A stretch of DNA of 5,032 bases from Pseudomonadota bacterium (GTDB lineage Bacteria > Pseudomonadota > Alphaproteobacteria > Parvibaculales > Parvibaculaceae), in assembly GCA_021780275.1 (NCBI GenBank), contig JAJXZC010000085.1:1-5032 (forward strand). The letters run 5' to 3'. The position numbers and the translations under genes were made by a program. The notes beneath the pieces were generated by a model. That model was not told where the DNA came from, did no database searches, and saw nothing but the letters and a program-made list of their open reading frames with translations. Every line of letters begins with the position of its first letter. Position 1 is the first letter of the stretch. This document shows positions 1-5,032 of the stretch, piece by piece.

Positions 1-630
1 CATGTCGAGCACCCTGACCTCCTCACGCGGCAGGTAGAGGAAGAAGCCGCCGGTCGGATTGGGCGTTGTGGGCACGAAGACGCCGATCATCTCGCGGCCT
101 TCAAGACCGGGAAGGTCGCTGCGCGGTGGCGTGGTGATGAAGGCCAGTGTGTAGCTGCCGAGGCGCGGATATTCGACCAGCCCCACCTCGCGGAACGACG
201 TGTTCGACTGGGACAGCACCGTCTCGAAAATCTGTTTCAGGGCGCTGTAGATGCCGCGCACGACCGGCATGCGCTCGACAACGCGTTCCGTCAGTGTAAG
301 GATCGCTTGCCCGAAGAAGTTGGCCGCCAGCGCGCCGAGCAGCGTCAGCAGCACCAGCGCTATGATGAGGCCGAGGCCGGGAATATTGAACGGGAGAAGC
401 TGGTCCGGCTGGTACTGCGCGGGAAGGAGCGGCACGAACCAGGTATCGACCAGATCGATGAACCAGCTGGTGATATAGACGGTGAGGCCGATAGGTGCGG
501 CGACGATGATGCCGGTGAAGAAGTAGGTTCTGAGCCGCGCCGTGATTCCGTGTTTACGTGGCGGCAACAGCAAGGACGGTTCGCTTTCGGAGGCGCCGGT
601 TTCCGGCTGCGGGCTCTGGGGCTCGGTCAT
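1..630 (-). CDS. DUF502 family integral membrane protein (3' end beyond window)
   Basis: The minus-strand frame is open from an ATG at 630-628 to the left edge, giving 210 residues with no stop, so the C-terminus is cut off. It is recognisable as DUF502. A polar, Pro/Glu/Ser-rich N-terminus (about residues 1-30) is followed by a first membrane segment at about 37-59 (RTYFFTGIIVAAPIGL) and a second at about 85-107 (IPGLGLIIALVLLTLLGALA). The family-typical VERMPVVRGIYSALKQ segment lies at about 118-132, and PTTPNPTGGFFLYLPREEV at about 187-205. An AGGA (complement of 635-638) four bases upstream of the ATG supports this start. The family has no established biochemical role that I can state; it is a two-helix inner-membrane protein with a soluble C-terminal part. 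The gene is divergent from the lipocalin-like/kinase operon, so a functional link is not implied. The family assignment is strong, the function unknown. Confidence 0.9.
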   Translation of the reverse strand, partial: MTEPQSPQPETGASESEPSLLLPPRKHGITARLRTYFFTGIIVAAPIGLTVYITSWFIDLVDTWFVPLLPAQYQPDQLLPFNIPGLGLIIALVLLTLLGALAANFFGQAILTLTERVVERMPVVRGIYSALKQIFETVLSQSNTSFREVGLVEYPRLGSYTLAFITTPPRSDLPGLEGREMIGVFVPTTPNPTGGFFLYLPREEVRVLDM

Positions 631-773
631 GTTGTCCTGCTCGCTGAACCTTGACGTTGCGTCCCCTTGGAGGGCGCTTGCGTGTTCAGTCGGCAAGGCC
701 CCGGCGGGTCCGGATTCCTTTTCCTATCATGCTCGGTTCGTGGCAGGATTCATAACAACAATTTACTACTTGA

Positions 774-797
774 GGCGGGCCGCCAAACGCGCCCGCC
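774..797 (+). repeat. GC-rich inverted repeat in the operon leader
   Basis: GGCGGGC at 774-780 is the exact reverse complement of GCCCGCC at 791-797, with a 10-nt loop. It would form a 7-bp all-GC stem ending 26 nt before the operon's chosen ATG and just upstream of its Shine-Dalgarno. No T-tract follows, so it is not a simple terminator. It could be a leader-mRNA structure, a protein-binding site or chance in GC-rich DNA. The symmetry is seen directly; a role is speculative. Confidence 0.3.
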
Positions 798-810
798 CGG
801 AAAGAACTTC

Positions 811-816
811 AGGGAG
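811..816 (+). promoter_or_regulatory. Ribosome binding site deciding the start of the lipocalin-like gene
   Basis: AGGGAG lies 7 nt before the ATG at 824 but only 1 nt before the in-frame ATG at 818. Normal spacing therefore favours 824 (MAKPPAGF) over 818 (MSMAKPP) and over any further-upstream start in the same open frame, which extends back to 542 through DNA lacking family-like sequence. Confidence 0.7.
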
Positions 817-823
817 AATGTCC

Positions 824-1858
824 ATGGCGAAGCCCCCGGCCGGTTTCAAAATCCGCCTCGCGCCCGAGGATGAGTACACGCATCAGCCAGATGCGGCCAC
901 GAACTATAACGAGAGCATGTATTTCAACATGTTCGATCCTGAGCGGAAGATCGGCGGCTGGTTCCGTATCGGCAACCGGCCGAACGAAGGCTATGCGGAA
1001 GTTTCCGTCTGCCTCTACCTGCCGGATGGGCGCGTCGGCTTCATGTATGCGAAGCCGAAGATCTCCGACAACAAGGAGATGAACGCGGGCGGCTTCCGCG
1101 TGCAGGTTCTCGAACCCTTCAAGCGGTTGCGCGTCACCTATGACGGCAAGATCTGCCTGCTGAAGGAGCCGAACGACATGGCCGAGCCCGGCAAGGCCTT
1201 CAAGAACAATCCCATTCTGCCCTGCAAGGTTGAGCTGGATTACGAAGGTGTGTCGCCCATGTTTGGCGGCGAGACGGTGAAGGAAGACGGATCGGCGCTC
1301 GACATCGACCCCGAGAAGTCCTTCGCCAAGGCGCATTACGAGCAGCATGTCGCGGCGAAGGGCAGCTTCGTCATTGGCGACGAGCGCTTCGAGGTTTCGG
1401 GCTTCGGCCTGCGCGACAAGAGCTGGGGCCCTCGCTACTGGCAGGCCATCCACTGGTATCGCTGGTGCCCGATGAATTTCGGCCGCGACTTCGGCATGAT
1501 GCTGTCGATCGTCGCCGGCGAGAAAGGCGAACCGCGCCAGGGCGGCATGGTGCTGAAGGACGGTAAATACGATCTCATCACCGAAGTCGCGATAGACGCA
1601 GACTGGGACGAGAACTGGTACCAGACGGGCTTCCGCTCCCGGGTCAAGACCGAGTCCGGCGCGACCTATGATGTCGACGCAAAGGTGCTGTCGCTCATTC
1701 CCCTGCGCAATCGCCGTCAGGATGCGGGCGGGAACGAACTTGTTACGCGCATCACCGAGGGCATGACCGAGTATCGCTGCAACGGCCAGATCGGCTATGG
1801 CCTGTCGGAATTTCTCGACCAGATCGTGGACGGCAAGCCCGTGAGCATCGGGGGCTGA
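824..1858 (+). CDS. Lipocalin-like DUF7065/DUF7064-type protein (AttH/CrtC-like fold suspected)
   Basis: A 344-residue soluble protein with no signal peptide or membrane segment. The N-terminal half (about 20-180) is rich in beta-strand-like stretches (GGWFRIGNRPNEGYAEVSVC at 44-63). The C-terminal half (about 185-341) carries GFGLRDKSWGPRYW at 193-206 and ends with EGMTEYRCN...GYGLSEFLDQ at 312-333. The GxRDxSWGPR signature is shared by the lipocalin-like pair DUF7065/DUF7064 and resembles the D-x-SWG motif of AttH/CrtC (carotenoid 1,2-hydratase) proteins. Proteins of this fold bind or hydrate hydrophobic isoprenoid or lipid substrates, but no substrate can be read from this sequence. Asp198, Trp201 and Arg204 are the obvious pocket candidates. 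It is the first gene of a three-gene operon; its TGA is separated from the kinase ATG by one base, which suggests translational coupling and a shared pathway. The family call is from recognition of the motifs; enzymatic activity is inference. Confidence 0.8.
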   Translation: MAKPPAGFKIRLAPEDEYTHQPDAATNYNESMYFNMFDPERKIGGWFRIGNRPNEGYAEVSVCLYLPDGRVGFMYAKPKISDNKEMNAGGFRVQVLEPFKRLRVTYDGKICLLKEPNDMAEPGKAFKNNPILPCKVELDYEGVSPMFGGETVKEDGSALDIDPEKSFAKAHYEQHVAAKGSFVIGDERFEVSGFGLRDKSWGPRYWQAIHWYRWCPMNFGRDFGMMLSIVAGEKGEPRQGGMVLKDGKYDLITEVAIDADWDENWYQTGFRSRVKTESGATYDVDAKVLSLIPLRNRRQDAGGNELVTRITEGMTEYRCNGQIGYGLSEFLDQIVDGKPVSIGG

Positions 1859-1859
1859 T

Positions 1860-2876
1860 ATGGGCGCTGAGACAAATCCATTCGCCGAGGCTCTGGCCGG
1901 CGCGGTTCGGCGGTCCATTCCGGGCACGACGGGCATTGCCGGCCTGAAGCGGCTTTCCGGCGGCGCGAGCCAGGAGACATGGGCCTTCGACGCGACCACG
2001 AATGCCGCGCCGATCCCGCTCATCCTGCGCCGCGCGCCGGGCGGTTCGCGCGTCACCGAGGGGCGTGGCTCGACCGCTGCCGGCCTCGAAACAGAGGCAA
2101 AGCTCATTCAGCTTGCCGACGCGGCCGGTGTCGCCGTGCCGCCGGTGCGGCTGGTGCTGAGCGAGGAAGATGGCGTCGGCCACGGCTTCGTCATGGATCG
2201 CATCGAGGGCGAAACCATCGCGCGAAAGATCCTGCGCGACGCGGAGTTTGCCGAAGCGCGTCCGAAGCTCGCGCGCCAATGCGGCGAGATGCTGGCGCGC
2301 CTGCACAAGATCGACAAGGCGACCCTGCCGCCGCTTCGCGTCTCTCCCGCCAGCGAGGAGATCGAGCAATATTACCAGACCTACAAGACGCATGATCACC
2401 CTCACCCGGTCTTCGAGCTGGCCTTTCGCTGGCTCAGGGACAATGCGCCGGCCGATGCCACGGCCATGACGCTGGTGCATGGCGATTTCCGGCACGGCAA
2501 TCTGATGATCGGGCCTGAAGGCGTGCGCGCCGTTCTCGATTGGGAACTCGCCCATATCGGCGACCCGATGGAGGATCTCGGCTGGATCTGCGTCAATTCA
2601 TGGCGCTTCGGCAATATCGACAATCCGGTCGGCGGATTCGGCAAGCGTGAAGACCTTTTCGCGGGTTACGAAGCTGCGGGCGGTGGCAAGGTTGATCCCG
2701 AACGCGTGAAATTCTGGGAAGTGCTCGGCACGCTCAAATGGGGCGTCATGTGCACGACCATGGTGATGGCTTTCAAGGCGGGCGACCGCTCCGTCGAACG
2801 CGCGACCATCGGGCGGCGTTCGTCGGAGACCGAAGTCGATCTGCTGCGGCTTCTCGCGCCGCGAAAGAAGGGATGA
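1860..2876 (+). CDS. APH-fold phosphotransferase, ACAD10/11-like / LvaA-like kinase
   Basis: A 338-residue cytoplasmic kinase of the aminoglycoside phosphotransferase/choline kinase fold, full length for the family. The N-lobe has a GGASQETWAF nucleotide loop (34-43), the strand LILRRAP (54-60) where Arg57/58 sits near the usual ATP-binding lysine position, and helix Glu79 in LETEAKL followed by a VAVPPV segment (91-96). The C-lobe has the Brenner motif LVHGDFRHGNLMI (205-217), giving catalytic Asp209 and Asn214, then VLDWELAHIGDPMEDLGW (225-242) with metal-binding Asp227. The LRR and DWELAHIGDP wording is typical of the ACAD10/11 N-terminal kinases rather than antibiotic-resistance enzymes. 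In known members (ACAD11, Pseudomonas LvaA) the substrate is the hydroxyl of a 4-hydroxyacyl-CoA. The gene begins one base after the preceding stop and has only a weak Shine-Dalgarno (GGGG at 1851-1854), so coupled translation is likely. The substrate here is not determined. Confidence 0.92.
   Translation: MGAETNPFAEALAGAVRRSIPGTTGIAGLKRLSGGASQETWAFDATTNAAPIPLILRRAPGGSRVTEGRGSTAAGLETEAKLIQLADAAGVAVPPVRLVLSEEDGVGHGFVMDRIEGETIARKILRDAEFAEARPKLARQCGEMLARLHKIDKATLPPLRVSPASEEIEQYYQTYKTHDHPHPVFELAFRWLRDNAPADATAMTLVHGDFRHGNLMIGPEGVRAVLDWELAHIGDPMEDLGWICVNSWRFGNIDNPVGGFGKREDLFAGYEAAGGGKVDPERVKFWEVLGTLKWGVMCTTMVMAFKAGDRSVERATIGRRSSETEVDLLRLLAPRKKG
2868..2873 (+). promoter_or_regulatory. Ribosome binding site overlapping the end of the kinase gene
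   Basis: AAGGGA lies 7 nt before the ATG at 2881 and directly abuts the kinase TGA (2874-2876). The Shine-Dalgarno therefore sits inside the last kinase codons, which fixes the start of the small downstream gene and argues for coupled translation of the two. Confidence 0.7.
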
Positions 2877-2880
2877 AGAG

Positions 2881-3264
2881 ATGCAGGATCAGCCCACAGC
2901 CATTGAGCTTGTCGACATCGTTGCGGATTTCATTCGCAATCACGCCATGCCGCAGCTTCAGGGACACGCCGCTTTTCACGCGCGCGTTGCGGCCAATGCT
3001 CTGGACATCGTCAAGCGCGAACTCGAAATCGCGCCGAAGGCGAATGTCGAGGAGCATGGACGCCTCCAGCTTCTGCTGGAGCGTGACGGCTCGCTCGACG
3101 ATCTCAATCGGGAACTTTGCGCGGAGATCGAGCGCGGTGAGGTCGGTCTGGATACGCCAGGCCTCGTCGATCACCTCTGGAAGATCACGCTGACGAAACT
3201 CGCCATCGACCAGCCAAACTATTCCGGCTATGTGCGGGCGCTCGAAGAAGGCGCGGAGGCCTGA
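2881..3264 (+). CDS. DUF6285-type small protein, probable kinase partner (LvaB-like position)
   Basis: A 127-residue, mostly helical, charged soluble protein without signal peptide or membrane segment. Features typical of the DUF6285 family are an N-terminal helix AIELVDIVADFIRNHAMPQL (7-26), the signature FHARVAANALDIVKREL (32-48), and a C-terminal KLAIDQPNY (106-114). It has no recognisable catalytic motif. It starts 4 nt after the kinase stop. Members of this family commonly follow a phosphotransferase of the preceding type, and in the levulinate operon a small protein (LvaB) follows LvaA and is needed for kinase activity. I infer that this protein is a subunit or activator of the kinase; that LvaB is a true DUF6285 homologue is my recollection and should be checked. 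It is the last gene of the operon, and its final codons form the left arm of a terminator-like hairpin. Confidence 0.85.
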   Translation: MQDQPTAIELVDIVADFIRNHAMPQLQGHAAFHARVAANALDIVKRELEIAPKANVEEHGRLQLLLERDGSLDDLNRELCAEIERGEVGLDTPGLVDHLWKITLTKLAIDQPNYSGYVRALEEGAEA

Positions 3265-3277
3265 GGGCCTCACGCGC
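3251..3277. terminator. Hairpin between convergent operons, candidate bidirectional terminator
   Basis: GCGCGGAGGCC (3251-3261) pairs with GGCCTCACGCGC (3266-3277) around a TGAG loop: 11 pairs, ten of them G-C, with one bulged A at 3272. The loop contains the TGA stop of the DUF6285-type gene, and the right arm ends at the first base of the complement of the SGNH gene's TAG. It fills the whole 12-nt gap between converging genes. No U-tract follows on either strand, so it is not a textbook intrinsic terminator. Position and stem strength still suggest it limits read-through or protects both mRNA 3' ends. Confidence 0.5.
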
Positions 3278-4296
3278 TATTCTGCAGCGAGATTGAGCTT
3301 TCCGGCGTAGCGCGCGAGCTGGGAGCGATAGGCAGCGAGCATTTCTTCCCCGGTCATCGCCTTCAGGTCGAGCGCTTCGTCCGCCCCGCCTTCGAGCAGT
3401 GTTGCCGCGATCTTTCCGTTTGCGACTTCCGAATAATGCGTGCCGTCATAGGTCATGGCGGGATCGGCGGTCATGGCGGACGGCACGCTGTAGTCGGTGA
3501 AGCGGTCGAAGACCTTTGCCGCGTCATGCAGAGCATTCGTGTAGCTCGCGAGCCAGCCGATCTTTTCATATTCCGCGATAGCCCAGGCCGATAGAGGCGA
3601 AGCGTAGCCGACAAACTTCGCATCCGGAAAAACGGACTTCAGCTTTTCATACGTGGCAATCGGCGCCCTGTTGTCGAAGGGCCCGGTATGAAGATCGCGG
3701 ATCGGAACACGCGGATCGTAGTGACGTGAGACGAAGGCAGCGCGACAGCGGAAATCGGCATCGTAGACACGGTCGAGTGGCGATTTGCCGAAGAGCGTCC
3801 GCCGCGACATCGCGAGAACGTCGAGCGACATATAGGCAAGGAACGGACTTTCGGGCGCGGCCTTTTCCTTGATGAAGTCGGGTACGTTGCGGGCGGGCGG
3901 AATGGAGCGAAAATCGCCCGCGCTCAGGCCGACGATGACGAGCTTCGGCGCGAATCCCCTCGCCTTCAGCCACTCGGCATAATCGACGAATTCGAGCGGC
4001 GCGCCGGACGAAAAGGCGAAGTTGAAGCAGCGGTGGCCAGAAATCTTGTATTCCGGCAGCAGCGTGACGCGGCTGTCGCCGAAGATCACGCAATCATATT
4101 CGTCTTCGTGACCGACAATGAGGTTCGGCTTCGACAGGCGCTCGTTGAAAGCGAAGTTGACCGGCGCGAGCTTGTTGCCGCCGAAATACCAGAGGGGATC
4201 GACCAGCGCGTTGAACGCGAAGGCGAGCGCGCAGCAGAGCGCGAGCGTGCCGAACAGCATGAACAGATAGGATGAAGCGGTCGCGGACATTTTCAT
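3277..4296 (-). CDS. Membrane-anchored SGNH-hydrolase-like protein, partner of MBOAT acyltransferase
   Basis: A 339-residue protein with one N-terminal hydrophobic helix (about 9-31, YLFMLFGTLALCCALAFAF), no clear signal-peptidase site, and a periplasmic-type remainder. The SGNH/GDSL fold is indicated by VIFGDSRV (70-77, nucleophile Ser75), a block-II-like stretch FNFAFSSGAP (91-100), the strand LVIVGLSAGDF (119-129), and a C-terminal DGTHYS (284-289) that would supply Asp284 and His287. The three catalytic residues are therefore visible. Such proteins partner MBOAT acyltransferases in O-acetylation of exopolysaccharide, peptidoglycan or other envelope glycans, either receiving the acyl group and passing it to the polymer or acting as an esterase. 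The gene starts 6 nt after the MBOAT stop, so the pair is an operon. The Shine-Dalgarno is poor. ATG at 4296 and a second ATG two codons later (4290) are both possible. It is similar in arrangement to AlgJ/AlgX with AlgI, but I would not assign either name. The polymer is unknown. Confidence 0.85.
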   Translation of the reverse strand: MKMSATASSYLFMLFGTLALCCALAFAFNALVDPLWYFGGNKLAPVNFAFNERLSKPNLIVGHEDEYDCVIFGDSRVTLLPEYKISGHRCFNFAFSSGAPLEFVDYAEWLKARGFAPKLVIVGLSAGDFRSIPPARNVPDFIKEKAAPESPFLAYMSLDVLAMSRRTLFGKSPLDRVYDADFRCRAAFVSRHYDPRVPIRDLHTGPFDNRAPIATYEKLKSVFPDAKFVGYASPLSAWAIAEYEKIGWLASYTNALHDAAKVFDRFTDYSVPSAMTADPAMTYDGTHYSEVANGKIAATLLEGGADEALDLKAMTGEEMLAAYRSQLARYAGKLNLAAE

Positions 4297-4302
4297 TTTC
4301 GA

Positions 4303-5032
4303 TCAGAACTGGAAATAGAGAAATTCACTGACACGCTGAAGGCTGAGAAAAGCGGCGGCTGCACCGATGCCGACGACGGCCGCATAAGGCGCCGCGGGCC
4401 GCCAGAAGATCGCGCCGCGCCAGCGAGGGTTGCCATCCAGCGGTACGAGGAGCGGATCCTTGCGGCGGTCGGCGCGCGAATAGTTGAAGGCGGGCCGCAC
4501 CATGGCCATCCATTGCTGCGTGTTCGGCCAGAACCAGACGACGCACATCCAGAAGGTCGCCCAAAGGAGATCAACGCCGAGGTCGTGCATATTGATGTCA
4601 GGCGTCACGGCGACAAGGCCCTTATAGATCGAAAGCGCCGCGTCGATGCTCGGCGCGCGAAAAAAGACCCAGGCGAGCGCGACCGCGAGGAAGGTGATCG
4701 TTCGTGCGATCCCGCGCGACCACCATTTGTTGATGGGCCTTGTCCAGATCGCGCGCCAGCCGTGATAGAGGATCAGCATGGTGCCGTGCATCGCGCCCCA
4801 GAACACGAAGGTCCAGGCCGCACCATGCCAGAGGCCGCCGATGGCCATGGTCAGGAAGAGATTGATATAGCGCCGCGCGCGCCCACGCCGGTTTCCGCCG
4901 AGCGCGATGTAGAGATAGTCACGCAGGAAGCGCGAGAGTGTCATGTGCCAGCGGCGCCAGAAATCGACGATGCTCGTTGCCTGATAGGGCGAATGGAAAT
5001 TGAGCGGCAGTTTGATGCCGAAAACGCGCGAT
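4303..5032 (-). CDS. MBOAT O-acyltransferase, AlgI-type (5' part beyond window)
   Basis: Only the C-terminal 242 residues are present; the frame stays open to the right edge. A Met at 4944 is internal, because the upstream codons already read as conserved family sequence (FGIKLPLNFHSPYQATS, then IVDFWRRWHMTLSRFL). Full AlgI-like proteins run about 470-520 residues, so roughly half is missing. Visible hallmarks are WRRWHMTLSRFLRDYLYI followed by LGGNRRG (to visible residue 50), and GGLWHGAAW (65-73), whose His69 matches the essential membrane-embedded MBOAT histidine. There are hydrophobic segments at about 57-80, 111-125, 152-168 and 217-231, and the end EFLYFQF matches the usual AlgI-family terminus. 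The enzyme moves acyl groups, typically acetyl, across the inner membrane for O-acylation of an envelope polymer, working with the downstream SGNH protein. Acceptor and donor cannot be read from the sequence. Confidence 0.93.
   Translation of the reverse strand, partial: SRVFGIKLPLNFHSPYQATSIVDFWRRWHMTLSRFLRDYLYIALGGNRRGRARRYINLFLTMAIGGLWHGAAWTFVFWGAMHGTMLILYHGWRAIWTRPINKWWSRGIARTITFLAVALAWVFFRAPSIDAALSIYKGLVAVTPDINMHDLGVDLLWATFWMCVVWFWPNTQQWMAMVRPAFNYSRADRRKDPLLVPLDGNPRWRGAIFWRPAAPYAAVVGIGAAAAFLSLQRVSEFLYFQF

Larger units (their letters stand above)
631..823. promoter_or_regulatory. Divergent intergenic region with AT-rich patch
   Basis: This 193-nt gap separates the divergent DUF502 gene and the plus-strand operon, so it should carry promoters for both. 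Bases 748-771 (ATTCATAACAACAATTTACT and onward) are about 79% A+T in an otherwise GC-rich window, which makes them the likeliest promoter or operator core. I searched by eye for -35/-10 pairs on both strands and found none with good hexamers at 16-18 nt spacing. TTGACG at 651-656 has no -10 at the right distance, and TATCAT at 725-730 has no -35. Promoter presence is therefore inferred from layout and composition, not from a clear motif. Confidence 0.35.

Noticed and set aside
741..760. Possible sigma-54 promoter beginning with TGGCAG
   Set aside because: The required downstream GC element (TTGC-type) is absent at the fixed spacing.
542..823. N-terminal extension of the lipocalin-like gene back to 542
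   Set aside because: The extension overlaps the divergent DUF502 gene start and has no family-like sequence, while AGGGAG at 811-816 places the start at 824.
809..2107. Long minus-strand open frame (432 codons) opposite the lipocalin-like and kinase genes
   Set aside because: It is antisense to two well-supported genes, reads as Arg/Ala/His-rich sequence with no family features, and is expected from GC-rich codon use on the opposite strand.
1752..2555. Minus-strand open frame of 267 codons opposite the kinase gene
   Set aside because: Its composition is that of a shadow frame, and the plus-strand kinase has intact catalytic motifs across the same bases.
1860..2876. Antibiotic-resistance aminoglycoside phosphotransferase
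   Set aside because: The fold is shared, but the LRR and DWELAHIGDP segments and the DUF6285 neighbour point to the ACAD10/11-like metabolic kinases.
2773..3273. Minus-strand open frame of 166 codons opposite the DUF6285-type gene
   Set aside because: The plus-strand frame carries the DUF6285-like signatures and a good ribosome site; the antisense frame has neither.
4303..4944. Complete MBOAT gene starting at the Met at 4944
   Set aside because: Conserved MBOAT sequence continues in frame upstream of that Met to the window edge, so the start is outside the window.

Overview
The window is GC-rich, densely coded DNA, most likely from an alphaproteobacterium. The evidence is the codon usage, the protein families present, and near-abutting genes with short Shine-Dalgarno sequences. 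A Parvibaculum-like or other Hyphomicrobiales/Sphingomonadales-type host would fit, but that assignment is inference. It looks like ordinary chromosome: I see no transposase, integrase, phage gene, tRNA, rRNA or CRISPR array.

There are six protein genes in three blocks. (1) Positions 1-630, minus strand: a DUF502 membrane protein whose C-terminal end lies beyond the left edge. (2) A divergent intergenic region (631-823) holds an AT-rich patch and a GC-rich inverted repeat. It leads into a tight plus-strand operon of three genes (824-3264): a lipocalin-like DUF7065/DUF7064-type protein with a GxRDxSWGPR motif, an aminoglycoside-phosphotransferase-fold kinase of the ACAD10/11-like type, and a small DUF6285-type protein. 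Gene spacings are 1 and 4 nt. (3) Converging on the operon from the right, on the minus strand, are an SGNH-hydrolase-like protein (3277-4296) and, 6 nt upstream of it, the C-terminal half of an AlgI-type MBOAT O-acyltransferase (4303 to the window end). The two convergent units are separated by 12 nt, covered by a strong hairpin that starts inside the last codons of the DUF6285 gene.

The operon in the middle is the most interesting part. A kinase followed directly by a small helical partner resembles lvaA-lvaB of the Pseudomonas levulinate pathway, where the pair phosphorylates the hydroxyl of 4-hydroxyacyl-CoA. Here the pair is co-transcribed with a lipid-binding/hydratase-like DUF7065/7064 protein. 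A reasonable hypothesis is a module that handles a hydroxylated lipid or acyl-CoA, although no acyl-CoA dehydrogenase or ligase is visible. The MBOAT plus SGNH pair is a classic cell-envelope or exopolysaccharide O-acetylation cassette and is probably functionally separate.
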